The notes under the pieces are model-generated. The model saw nothing but the letters and a program-made list of their open reading frames with translations. It was not told where the DNA came from and ran no database searches. Of a stretch of DNA of 45,283 nucleotides, positions 7,644 through 15,484 are shown one piece after another (positions within the stretch are counted from its first letter, which is position 1; the number at the start of each line of letters is the position of its first letter). Both the position numbers and the translations under genes were made by a program. This stretch comes from an uncultured Holdemanella sp. (GTDB taxonomy: Bacteria; Bacillota_I; Bacilli_A; Erysipelotrichales; Erysipelotrichaceae): NCBI GenBank assembly GCA_900754615.1, contig CAAEDN010000044.1, forward strand, positions 1 through 45,283. Direction: 5' to 3'.

Positions 7644-7768
7644 GGCTTCGAAAGGAAGTTTTAAGAAGTTTTGCGTCAATAGAAATCTTATTTTGCTCCT
7701 TCCTCAAGTTCACTGATGATTTCAAAGTTGACGTAATAGATTAGGCCTGAGTGAATCCGGGCCTTTTT
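7644..7768 (+). ncRNA. Unclassified structured RNA (leader or small RNA) ending in an intrinsic terminator
   Basis: From the predicted start to the T-run this is about 125 bases. A 9-bp helix pairs 7671-7679 with 7728-7736, stacked on a 6-bp helix 7682-7687 with 7718-7723. The 5' bases GGCTT (7644-7648) can pair with AGGCC (7743-7747), closing the whole element. AGGAAG (7653-7658) can pair with CTTCCT (7699-7704) in the hairpin loop, which would make a pseudoknot. The 3' closing strand is also the left arm of the terminator. I could not match it to TPP, purine, SAM, preQ1, c-di-GMP, fluoride, ZTP or SRP signatures. A 6S-like RNA is possible but short. The next gene is an HD nucleotidase. Confidence 0.6.
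7743..7767 (+). terminator. Terminator of the structured RNA
   Basis: 7-bp stem AGGCCTG/CGGGCCT (7743-7749 with 7758-7764, one U-G pair) followed by TTTT. GC-rich for this genome. Its left arm overlaps the putative aptamer-closing strand, so the two structures exclude each other. Confidence 0.8.
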
Positions 7769-7795
7769 GTATGTTACAATGTTTTAGGTGATATT

Positions 7796-8383
7796 ATGGA
7801 ACGAATTGAAAAACAAATGCAGTTTATTTTGGAAATTGATAAAGAGAAACAGATAAAAAGAAAAACACTCCAAAGTAATGGAAAAGATTTTGAGGATGAT
7901 GCTCAGCATGCTTGGCATATGGCTATAATGACACTATTATTAAGTGAATATGCCAATGAAGAAATTGACGTATTAAAAACTATTTCCATGTTGTTGATTC
8001 ATGATTTAGTGGAAATTGATGCAGGGGATACCTATGCATATGATGATCTAGGTTTGAAAACACAAAGTGAAAGAGAAAATTTAGCAGCGAATCGTATTTT
8101 TAATTTATTGCCAGACGATCAGGCTAAGAAAGTGTTTAATTTATGGAATGAGTTTGAAGAAAGAAAAACACCAGAAGCTAAGTTTGCCAGAGGGATGGAT
8201 AATTTTCAGCCTGTTATGTTAAATGCGGCAACGGATGGAAGAATGTGGGCTGAAAATGGTGTTCATCTTGAAAAGATATTAAAGCGAAATGAAAAAACAC
8301 ATGAGGGTAGTGAAGTGTTGTGGAAGTATATGTATGAGCATTTTATTCTACCAAATGTTGAGAAGGGAAGAATTAAAGAATAA
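7796..8383 (+). CDS. HD-domain hydrolase, YfbR/HDDC2-like 5'-deoxynucleotidase
   Basis: 195 residues from ATG 7796 (TAGGTGA 5-11 bases before); an earlier in-frame start at 7751 lies in the terminator and is unlikely. Metal-binding residues typical of the HD_3 family are visible: H38 in QHAWHM, H69-D70 in LLIHDLVEIDAGDTY with E73, and a later D in GMDNFQPV. Family members dephosphorylate deoxynucleoside monophosphates. It follows the structured RNA by 28 bases. Read-through would make that RNA its leader, or a weak TACAAT at 7775-7780 may provide a separate promoter. Confidence 0.83.
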   Translation: MERIEKQMQFILEIDKEKQIKRKTLQSNGKDFEDDAQHAWHMAIMTLLLSEYANEEIDVLKTISMLLIHDLVEIDAGDTYAYDDLGLKTQSERENLAANRIFNLLPDDQAKKVFNLWNEFEERKTPEAKFARGMDNFQPVMLNAATDGRMWAENGVHLEKILKRNEKTHEGSEVLWKYMYEHFILPNVEKGRIKE

Positions 8384-8396
8384 TTCTTCTTTTTTT
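8367..8396 (+). terminator. Terminator of the HD hydrolase gene
   Basis: A perfect 9-bp stem GAAGAATTA/TAATTCTTC (8367-8375 with 8381-8389), 5-base loop, then TTTTTTT. The stop codon lies within the right arm. Confidence 0.9.
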
Positions 8397-8458
8397 AGAG
8401 CATACTACTGTACAAAGCAAGGTAGTGGTGATAAACTGGTAGTGAAAGAGGTGATTCG

Positions 8459-9193
8459 ATGAAAAAAGGACTCATTATATTATTTATTTTTATTCTTGTT
8501 TGTGTAGCAGGAGGTAGCTTTCTTGCGATTCATTTGATTCGTAATATAGAAGTAAATGAAACATCGATTGTGAAAGAACCATTGAATTATGAGGGGATAG
8601 AGAATTTTACTTCTGTCAATTTAGATTTGACAAGTATGGATGTTAAAATTGAAAAATCAAGTGAGAATGCCATTTCTTATCGTTTGCAAGATGCGAAGAA
8701 ACAAAAACTAGATTATTCTGTTGATAATGAAGTTTTAAATGTAAAAGAAATGATTTCAGATAAACATTTTGTAGGACATGACGATAATGAAGTAATTATT
8801 TATACGACAAATGATTCATTGGTTGTGAATGGAAATTTAGTTGCGGGAGATGTCGAATTAAAAGATGTAGCAATGAAAAATTCTAGGATTACGACTGTGT
8901 CTGGTGATATTTCTATACAAAATGGAAATCTTTCAAATTGTACTTTGATTAGTACAAGTGGAGATATAGAACTAGATGGTCATCAAATAATTTCTGGAGA
9001 TAATACATTGAATTCTACTTCTGGTGATATTAGTGTAGAAAATATTAATGATGTGTCCATTAATGCTTCTACAACAAGTGGTGATATTGAGATTGGTGAA
9101 GATGAATTGACAGGTTCTGTGAATCGAGTGTTAGGAACAAATAATGCAACGTTGACATTAAATTCAACAAGTGGTGATATCGAGGTGAATTAA
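8459..9193 (+). CDS. DUF4097-type beta-helical surface protein (putative adhesin)
   Basis: 244 residues. One membrane segment at about residues 4-25, then an extracytoplasmic domain built of repeated beta-strand units around S-G-D-I: TVSGDISIQ, STSGDIELD, STSGDISVE, TTSGDIEIG and STSGDIEVN. This is the signature of the DUF4097 (putative adhesin, YvlB-like) beta-solenoid family. In other Bacillota such proteins often accompany PspC/LiaI-type envelope-stress genes; none is present here. RBS GAAAGAGGTG. Exact function is unknown. Confidence 0.78.
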   Translation: MKKGLIILFIFILVCVAGGSFLAIHLIRNIEVNETSIVKEPLNYEGIENFTSVNLDLTSMDVKIEKSSENAISYRLQDAKKQKLDYSVDNEVLNVKEMISDKHFVGHDDNEVIIYTTNDSLVVNGNLVAGDVELKDVAMKNSRITTVSGDISIQNGNLSNCTLISTSGDIELDGHQIISGDNTLNSTSGDISVENINDVSINASTTSGDIEIGEDELTGSVNRVLGTNNATLTLNSTSGDIEVN

Positions 9194-9230
9194 AAAATAG
9201 GCAAGCGAAATTAATCGTTTGCCTTTAATA
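9191..9230 (-). terminator. Shared terminator between the DUF4097 gene and asd
   Basis: 10-bp stem (9199-9208 with 9215-9224, one G-U pair) with a 6-base loop. On the minus strand it is followed by ATTTTTTAA, a good T-run ending the hom-lysC-asd operon. On the plus strand the tail is weaker (TTAATAATTC), so it may work in both directions. Confidence 0.75.
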
Positions 9231-10194
9231 ATTCTTCTAGAATTTGGACTGCATTTGTAGCGGCACCCTTGCGAATTTGATCTCCACAGCAGAATAAGGA
9301 TAATGTATGGTTTGTTTCATCTGTAATGTCTTTACGAATTCTTCCAACATAAACTAAATCTTGATTTGTCGTATCTTTTGGCATTGGATAGATTTGGTTT
9401 TGTGGATCATCCTTTAATAAAACGCCATCGGCATGAGCTAATAATTCTCTTGCTTCATTGACATCGACTTCATTTTCACATTCAATTGTGATACTTTCTG
9501 AATGGGAACGCCAAATTGGAACACGAACACAGGTACAATTAACTTTTAATGCATCATTATGCCACATTTTACGAGCTTCATTTTGCATTTTCCATTCTTC
9601 TTTGGAAATGCCTAAATCATCAAAATCACCGATTTGAGGAATTAAGTTGAACGCAATTTGATAAGGAAATGCTTTTGATGGAATCGTTTCGTCTTCAATT
9701 TGGTTTTTTAAATCTTCAATTCCTTGCACACCAGCTCCAGATACGGCTTGGAATGTTGTTACAATCATACGTTTGATGTGATATTTTTTGTGTAGAGCAT
9801 GTAGTGCAACTAGAGCAATGATTGTTGCGCAGTTTGGATTGGCAATTAGGCCATGATGTTTTTTAATGTCTTCTTTGTTGACTTCTGGAATCACTAATGG
9901 AACATCTTTTTCTAAACGAAAAGCACTAGAATTATCAACAACGATACATCCGGCTTTTTTAGCCCATGGCATCCACATTTTTGTGATGTCATTTCCTGTT
10001 GCACCTAAAACGTAATCCACTCCTTGAAAACTTTCTTCTGTTAGTTCTTCAACGATATGTCCATCGATTTCTTTTCCTTTTGATCTTGCACTAGCTAATA
10101 ATTTAAGATCAGCTTGAATGTTTCTTTCTTTTAAGCATTCTAACATTTGCTGGCCTACAGCACCTGTAGCTCCTGCGATTGCGATTGTTGTCAT
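9211..10194 (-). CDS. asd: Aspartate-semialdehyde dehydrogenase
   Basis: 327 residues. Reduces aspartyl phosphate to aspartate semialdehyde with NADPH, the second step to threonine, lysine and methionine. Seen: N-terminal GATGAVGQQMLECL dinucleotide-binding loop, catalytic cysteine in NPNCATIIALVAL near residue 120, and the EEWKMQNEARKMW and VRVPIWRSHSES blocks of the substrate site. Usual length. The start overlaps the end of lysC by 4 bases, so it is the last gene of the minus-strand operon hom-lysC-asd, ending in the terminator at 9191-9230. Confidence 0.95.
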   Translation of the reverse strand: MTTIAIAGATGAVGQQMLECLKERNIQADLKLLASARSKGKEIDGHIVEELTEESFQGVDYVLGATGNDITKMWMPWAKKAGCIVVDNSSAFRLEKDVPLVIPEVNKEDIKKHHGLIANPNCATIIALVALHALHKKYHIKRMIVTTFQAVSGAGVQGIEDLKNQIEDETIPSKAFPYQIAFNLIPQIGDFDDLGISKEEWKMQNEARKMWHNDALKVNCTCVRVPIWRSHSESITIECENEVDVNEARELLAHADGVLLKDDPQNQIYPMPKDTTNQDLVYVGRIRKDITDETNHTLSLFCCGDQIRKGAATNAVQILEELLKAND

Positions 10195-11510
10195 TGTTCA
10201 TTTCCTCCTACAAAAGTATCATAAATAACTTGTACAGTTTTAGTGAAGTCTTTTTTCTTTACTCCCACTGTGATATTGATTTCATCACTACCTTGGGCAA
10301 TCATAACGATATTGATATTGTTTTTACCTAAAGCACCAAATAATTTTCCACTTGTACCTGGTTTATCTGTCATGTTTTTACCAACTGTAGAAATTAGAGC
10401 TAAGTCGTCTTGTACGGTTAATTTATCTGGTTTTAATTCTTCTTTAAAATGAGCTAAAATTTCATACAGACTTTCTTCAATTTCTTTCTTTTCTACAACA
10501 ATGTTAAAGGAGTCAATACCACTTGGTATATGTTCGATACTGATGTGATATCTTTCTAAAATGGATAGGGCTTTTCGGATGATACCTACTTCATTTGACA
10601 TATGTTTTTTATAAATATAAATAGACATGAAATCTTTTTTGCCCGCAATACCTGTGATTGGATAACCACTCTTGATTTTTGAATGCTCTTGGATGATGGT
10701 TCCGGCATCTTGAGGACGATTTGTATTTAAAATGTGGATTGGAATGTTGGCTTCTTTAACTGGGAATATTGCTTCTTCATGAAGAACACTAGCTCCCATA
10801 TAAGATAGTTCTCTTAATTCTGAATAAGTAATGTGGGTAATTCCTTTGGGATTCTTTACGATTGTTGGGTCAGCCATTAAGAATCCAGAAACATCTGTCC
10901 AGTTTTCATATACATCAGCATGTAGACATTTTGCTAAGATAGCACCTGTGATATCCCCTCCGCCACGTGGGAAGACTTGAATGTGTCCATTAGCGCTAGT
11001 GCCATAGAATCCAGGGAAAACAAAGTGGTCATATTGTGCATATTTAGCTTGAAGCTTTGCACTGGTAGCTTCCCAGTCAATGGATTTATCTAATTTAAAA
11101 CGAATGATATCTTTGGCATCGACAAAGGCATATCCTAAATATTCAGCCATTAATTTAGCACAGAAGTATTCACCGCGACTGACAATTACAGCTTGGGACA
11201 TTTGGTTTAGGTTTGTATAGAATGCATCAAGTTCTTTTTCAATAGGTTGTGTTAAGCCAAGTTCATTTTTGATTTCTACAAATCGATTTTTGATGAGTTC
11301 AAATACGCTAGAAGCATCCACATGGTATTTTCTGTGAGCATCTAATAAATAAAGTAGATCGGTGATTTTGTTGTCGGCAGAAAAACGTTTTCCAGGCGCA
11401 GATACAACAATATATCTACGTGTTGGATCTTGTTCGATGATATTTTTGATTTTTTTAAATTGTTGCGCATTTGCAACGCTGGATCCTCCAAATTTTGTGA
11501 TTTTTAACAT
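10191..11510 (-). CDS. lysC: Aspartate kinase
   Basis: 439 residues from ATG 11510, giving the family start MLKITKFGGSSVANAQ. An ATG 15 bases upstream is in frame but overlaps the GGAGG ribosome binding site. Phosphorylates aspartate, the entry reaction of the pathway. The kinase domain holds KFGGSSV and the FPRGGGDITGAILA block. The C-terminus has two ACT-type domains (GIAGKKDFMSIYIYK and VGKNMTDKPGTSGKLFGALG), where amino-acid feedback inhibition acts. Monofunctional, not fused to homoserine dehydrogenase. The ribosome binding site lies inside the 3' end of hom, so expression is coupled. Confidence 0.95.
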   Translation of the reverse strand: MLKITKFGGSSVANAQQFKKIKNIIEQDPTRRYIVVSAPGKRFSADNKITDLLYLLDAHRKYHVDASSVFELIKNRFVEIKNELGLTQPIEKELDAFYTNLNQMSQAVIVSRGEYFCAKLMAEYLGYAFVDAKDIIRFKLDKSIDWEATSAKLQAKYAQYDHFVFPGFYGTSANGHIQVFPRGGGDITGAILAKCLHADVYENWTDVSGFLMADPTIVKNPKGITHITYSELRELSYMGASVLHEEAIFPVKEANIPIHILNTNRPQDAGTIIQEHSKIKSGYPITGIAGKKDFMSIYIYKKHMSNEVGIIRKALSILERYHISIEHIPSGIDSFNIVVEKKEIEESLYEILAHFKEELKPDKLTVQDDLALISTVGKNMTDKPGTSGKLFGALGKNNINIVMIAQGSDEINITVGVKKKDFTKTVQVIYDTFVGGNEQ

Positions 11511-11515
11511 ATGAT

Positions 11516-12628
11516 TTACCTCCATAAAGCGATAAAGCTATTTTTATCCAATTCTTTTACTTTTTGAATGATTGACATATCCTGGTCTTCGATCCAGTAA
11601 TAATTTGCTTCTTTTTTCGAGATTGAATAGTAATTCTCTAAAGGTACATCCGTTCGTACGAGCCAAGTTTCTTTTAATAAATGAGTATCGAATTCTTTAG
11701 GTGTTGAATATATGATTTTTCTTTCTCTGTTTTCTAGTGTATCTAATGCATTTTGCATCATAGCCTGTGCTGTAGGCAATTGACCGGCGCCTTGACCATA
11801 ATAGCCTAATGTATCAAAACTGTTAGAAAGAATTTTTTGTGCGTTGTAGTTATTTGGAACATTGGCAAGAAAATCATTTTCATCCATGCAGCAAGGGGCA
11901 ATGATAGAAATGATTTTATCTCCAATTTGTCTAGAAATAGATAAGTGGCGAATTACTTTATTATTCATTTTGATGAATTTTATATCTAGCATTTTAATTG
12001 TTCGGATTCCTGCATAATATGGAATATCAACAACTGGTGTATTGAAGGCCAGGCTATTAGAAATCTTTGTCTTATAATATACGTCAACACCATCAATATC
12101 GTTAGATGGATCTTTTTCAGCGTATCCTTTTATTTGAGCATCCTTTAGAACATCTTCAAAATCTAGATTGTTTTTTTGCATGGAATCCAAGATGTAGTTG
12201 CTTGTGCCATTAAAGATTCCTTCATAGCCTTGTAAAGGTTCTAGTCTTTTTAATTTTAATAAAGCATCAATAAATGGAATACCCCCAGCAACGCAGGCTT
12301 CCACTTGAATAGATCCACCGTATTCTTTTTCTAATTCTAAATACGTATCTAGATAAGTGGCAATGACCGCTTTATTTGAACTGATAACATGTTTACCTTT
12401 CTTTAACGCTTTTTGGATGAGTGTATTGGCTGGTTCTAATCCGTTTAAACATTCAAAAACGATATCTATATCATCTTGAATAACGATATCCTCATTGTTT
12501 GTGAAATAAGGTAAATTCTCTTTTTCCTTACGCACATATACATACTTAATGTTTATACTGTTTAATGACTTTGAAAGGATTTCGATTCCTTTTCCAACGA
12601 CGCCGTAGCCTAAAATAACTGCATTCAT
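11516..12628 (-). CDS. hom: Homoserine dehydrogenase (short form)
   Basis: 370 residues from ATG 12628, with AGGAGG 7 bases upstream. A 20-residue longer reading starting at 12688 runs through the promoter region and is rejected. Reduces aspartate semialdehyde to homoserine. Seen: NAVILGYGVVGKGIEIL NAD(P)-binding loop, SSNKAVIA, VEACVAGGIPFI, NGTSNYILDSM and the substrate-site block KGYAEKDPSNDIDGVD. No C-terminal ACT domain is evident, so feedback control may be missing or act only on LysC. First gene of hom-lysC-asd, divergent from thrC. Confidence 0.93.
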   Translation of the reverse strand: MNAVILGYGVVGKGIEILSKSLNSINIKYVYVRKEKENLPYFTNNEDIVIQDDIDIVFECLNGLEPANTLIQKALKKGKHVISSNKAVIATYLDTYLELEKEYGGSIQVEACVAGGIPFIDALLKLKRLEPLQGYEGIFNGTSNYILDSMQKNNLDFEDVLKDAQIKGYAEKDPSNDIDGVDVYYKTKISNSLAFNTPVVDIPYYAGIRTIKMLDIKFIKMNNKVIRHLSISRQIGDKIISIIAPCCMDENDFLANVPNNYNAQKILSNSFDTLGYYGQGAGQLPTAQAMMQNALDTLENRERKIIYSTPKEFDTHLLKETWLVRTDVPLENYYSISKKEANYYWIEDQDMSIIQKVKELDKNSFIALWR

Positions 12629-12659
12629 AAAGTTCCTCCTGTTTCTTTTTAGAAAACAC

Positions 12660-12688
12660 TTGTTTTTAAAGTGTGAACATTGTATCAT
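12660..12688 (+). promoter_or_regulatory. Promoter of thrC-thrB with an overlapping inverted repeat
   Basis: TTGTTT (12660-12665) and TATCAT (12683-12688) with a 17-base spacer. An inverted repeat ACACTT/AAGTGT (12656-12661 and 12669-12674) covers the -35 box and is a candidate repressor site. Confidence 0.6.
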
Positions 12689-12707
12689 ATGGAATATAGA
12701 TTTTCAA
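12679..12707 (-). promoter_or_regulatory. Promoter of hom-lysC-asd
   Basis: On the minus strand TTGAAA (12707-12702) and TACAAT (12684-12679) with 17 bases between. The -10 box shares bases 12683-12684 with the opposing thrC -10 box. Confidence 0.7.
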
Positions 12708-12719
12708 GGAGGATTATAC

Positions 12720-14192
12720 ATGAACAATTATATTTCCACTCGAAATGCACACCAAAGCGTTTCAAGCAAACAAGCGATATTGAATGGTATTAGTCCAGAT
12801 GGCGGGTTGTACGTATTACCTGGTCTGGATCAAATTCATTTAGATCTTTCTTTAATATGTTCACAGTCTTATAAAGAAAATGCTGTATATATTCTTTCGC
12901 ATTTATTGACAGATTATAGTATAGATGAATTAAAGATGTGTGTAGAAAATGCATATTCAAATTCTTTTTCTAAAGATGCAATTACACCAGTTAAAAAAGT
13001 AGATGATGTGTATGTTCTTGAACTTTTTCATGGACCCACATGTGCTTTTAAGGATGTGGCATTAACTTTATTACCACAATTAATGTCATGTGCTTTAAAG
13101 AGTACAAATAAAATGGCTTTAATTTTAACAGCTACGAGTGGCGATACAGGAAAAGCTGCTTTGTCAGGCTTTTGTGATGTAGACAATATTGGTATCAATG
13201 TTTTCTATCCAGATCAGAAAGTGAGTGCCATTCAATATCGTCAGATGGTGACACAAAAAGGTAAGAATGTGAAAGTGTTTGGCATTCAGGGGAACTTTGA
13301 TGATGCTCAAAGCCAAGTCAAACGTTTGTTTCTGGATGAAGAATTAAATGCATATTGCGCAAAACAAAATGTGATGTTGACAAGTGCAAATTCGATTAAT
13401 GTGGGGCGTTTGGTTCCTCAAATTGTTTATTATTTTGATAGTTATAAACAATTGGTCCAAAAAGGCATAATTCGATTGGGCGATAAAGTTTCATTCAGCG
13501 TGCCAACTGGAAACTTTGGAGATGTTTTAGCTGGATATTATGCATACTTAATGGGACTTCCAGTAGAAAAATTTTATGTTGCGAGCAATGCCAATCGTGT
13601 ATTAACTGATTTTTTAACTACAGGTATTTATGATCGCAATCGTGATTTTATTCAAACTATTTCTCCAAGTATGGATATTTTAATTAGCTCAAACCTTGAA
13701 AGATTGTTGTATTATGCTTCAAATAAAGATGTGCAAAAGGTGTCAGGCTGGATGAAAAACCTTAATGAAAAAGGGCGTTACCAGATTGACAATGAGACAT
13801 TTAATAATATTAAGAATTTATTTGCGTGTGGAAGTGTGGATGATAAAAATACAAGTTGGGAAATTAAAACGGTTTATGACAAGACACAATATGTGTTAGA
13901 TCCTCACTCTGCGATTGCGTATAAAGTTGCAAAAGAATGTACAGATCGTCCAATTCTTTCTTTAGCTACGGCTTCACCATATAAATTTAGCCAAGACGTT
14001 TTAAAGGCGTTGGGTTATAAGGAAGATAATGAGTGGAAGGCTATGAATATGTTATCTGAATATTGTCAGGATGAAATCCCTGTACAATTAAAGGAACTTA
14101 AAGAGTTAGATGTCTTACATGATAGAGTAATTGACGTAGCTTCTATGAAAGATGCAGTATGTAAAAGTATAAATGAGGTATTCCATGATTAG
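12720..14192 (+). CDS. thrC: Threonine synthase
   Basis: 490 residues from ATG 12720 (AAGGAGGA 7 bases upstream); a longer frame to 12660 covers the promoter and is rejected. A pyridoxal-phosphate enzyme turning O-phosphohomoserine into threonine. The N-terminus YISTRNAHQSVSSKQAILNGISPDGGLYV is typical of the long, fungal/E. coli-like class. The PLP lysine is K111 in HGPTCAFKDVAL, and the phosphate-binding loop is in TATSGDTGKAAL. Ends 8 bases inside thrB. First gene of a plus-strand operon thrC-thrB-ACT gene. Confidence 0.96.
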   Translation: MNNYISTRNAHQSVSSKQAILNGISPDGGLYVLPGLDQIHLDLSLICSQSYKENAVYILSHLLTDYSIDELKMCVENAYSNSFSKDAITPVKKVDDVYVLELFHGPTCAFKDVALTLLPQLMSCALKSTNKMALILTATSGDTGKAALSGFCDVDNIGINVFYPDQKVSAIQYRQMVTQKGKNVKVFGIQGNFDDAQSQVKRLFLDEELNAYCAKQNVMLTSANSINVGRLVPQIVYYFDSYKQLVQKGIIRLGDKVSFSVPTGNFGDVLAGYYAYLMGLPVEKFYVASNANRVLTDFLTTGIYDRNRDFIQTISPSMDILISSNLERLLYYASNKDVQKVSGWMKNLNEKGRYQIDNETFNNIKNLFACGSVDDKNTSWEIKTVYDKTQYVLDPHSAIAYKVAKECTDRPILSLATASPYKFSQDVLKALGYKEDNEWKAMNMLSEYCQDEIPVQLKELKELDVLHDRVIDVASMKDAVCKSINEVFHD

Positions 14193-15057
14193 TGTATATG
14201 TCCCAGCAACGAGTGCAAACTGTTGTGTGGGATTTGATTGCTTGGGATTGGCTGTAGACTGGTGGGCACATTTTACTTTTGAAGAAAGCGATACCTTGGT
14301 TGTAGAAGGGTGTCCAGATGCGTTTAAAGGGGAAAATAATTTAGTTGTACAGTCTTTTTATACAACGTGCGATTATTTGCATGTTGCATATCCAACTTTT
14401 AAGCTTGCAATTCATACCGATATTCCTTTTGCCAGAGGCTTAGGTTCAAGTTCGACATGTGTGGTTGCAGGAATCTTAGCTTGTGATGCGTGGTTTAAAA
14501 AGGGTATGGATAAAATGGAGATATTAAAAATTGCTACTCAAATTGAGGGCCATCCTGATAATGTTGCACCTGCTATTTTTGGGCAGGCAACTGCGTGTTT
14601 CATGGAAAAAGAAGATGTGAAAATGAGTCTGGTTCCTTGTGCAGATTACCATTGCATGGCTATTGTCCCTAGCTATGAAGTGAAAACGTCTCAGGCAAGG
14701 AAAGTCTTACCTCAAGGTATGACATTTAAAGATTGTGTAAGTCAAGTGTCGCATGCTCTTGTATTTGTGCAAGCATTACAACAGGGGAATGAAAAACTTT
14801 TGGCGAGTGCATGCAAGGATCTTCTTCATGAACCATATCGTAAGCAATTTATAAAAGAATATGATACGATAAAGAAGTATTGTGGTTACAATAACATTCC
14901 TATGTGGATTTCAGGTAGCGGTTCAACAATGATGGTTGTTTCATTAGAACAAAATCGTTTAATTGAATTATCTAAATTTTTTGAACAAAATTCGATTGAA
15001 TTAAATTATAGATTTTTAACCATTGCCAAAAAGGGGGCATTTATTAAATATGAGTAA
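14185..15057 (+). CDS. thrB: Homoserine kinase
   Basis: 290 residues from ATG 14185, with GAGGT 5-9 bases upstream inside the thrC end. A GHMP kinase that makes O-phosphohomoserine for ThrC. Seen: MISVYVPATSANCCVGFDCLGLAV, the ATP loop PFARGLGSSSTCVVAG near residues 83-98, GHPDNVAPAIFG, and the C-terminal SGSGSTMM motif. The order thrC then thrB is the reverse of the E. coli order. It overlaps the following ACT gene by 8 bases. Confidence 0.95.
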   Translation: MISVYVPATSANCCVGFDCLGLAVDWWAHFTFEESDTLVVEGCPDAFKGENNLVVQSFYTTCDYLHVAYPTFKLAIHTDIPFARGLGSSSTCVVAGILACDAWFKKGMDKMEILKIATQIEGHPDNVAPAIFGQATACFMEKEDVKMSLVPCADYHCMAIVPSYEVKTSQARKVLPQGMTFKDCVSQVSHALVFVQALQQGNEKLLASACKDLLHEPYRKQFIKEYDTIKKYCGYNNIPMWISGSGSTMMVVSLEQNRLIELSKFFEQNSIELNYRFLTIAKKGAFIKYE

Positions 15058-15484
15058 ATTTTATGTCGTGAGTGGCGATATTTTACCAGATGTATTAGAA
15101 CAAGTTATGCAGGCGCGTATTTTATTGCAGTCTGGAAAGGCTAAAAGAATTAGTGAAGCTGTTAAAATGGTAGGTATCTCTAGAGGTACTTATTATAAAT
15201 ATAAGGATGCGGTTTTTGCTTTTAATGCAGAACAGTCGAATCGTAAAGCTATAATTTCGATGATTTTAAGAAATGAAAAGGGCACCCTTTCCAAGGTATT
15301 ATCTTTGGTCTCAGTGAAACAAGTGAACGTTTTAGCGATTAACCAGACAATACCAATTAATGGTATTGCCAATGTAGCCTTGACTCTAGATATTAGTGAT
15401 TTAGAAATTAGTATTCAGTCTTTAGTCAGCTTGCTTGAGTCTATGCCTATGGTAGAAAAGGCAGATCTGGTGGCTGTTGAATAA
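15050..15484 (+). CDS. ACT-domain protein, UPF0735/PheB family
   Basis: 144 residues from ATG 15050 with AAAAGGGGGC upstream. Residues 1-60 (VLEQVMQARILLQSGKAKRISEAVKMVGISRGTYYKYKDAVF) form a helix-turn-helix-like region. Residues 70-143 are an ACT domain (SMILRNEKGTLSKVLSLVSVKQVNVLAINQTIPING). ACT domains bind amino acids. Genes of this family often sit next to hom-thrC-thrB or pheA in Bacillota. A threonine or phenylalanine sensor that tunes the pathway is a reasonable inference but has not been shown. Co-transcribed with thrB (8-base overlap). Confidence 0.87.
   Translation: MSKFYVVSGDILPDVLEQVMQARILLQSGKAKRISEAVKMVGISRGTYYKYKDAVFAFNAEQSNRKAIISMILRNEKGTLSKVLSLVSVKQVNVLAINQTIPINGIANVALTLDISDLEISIQSLVSLLESMPMVEKADLVAVE

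Noticed and set aside
7644..7768. Purine, preQ1, SAM, ZTP, fluoride or c-di-GMP riboswitch
   Set aside because: The invariant bases of these classes could not be found, although a structured leader is likely. 6S RNA was kept only as an alternative.
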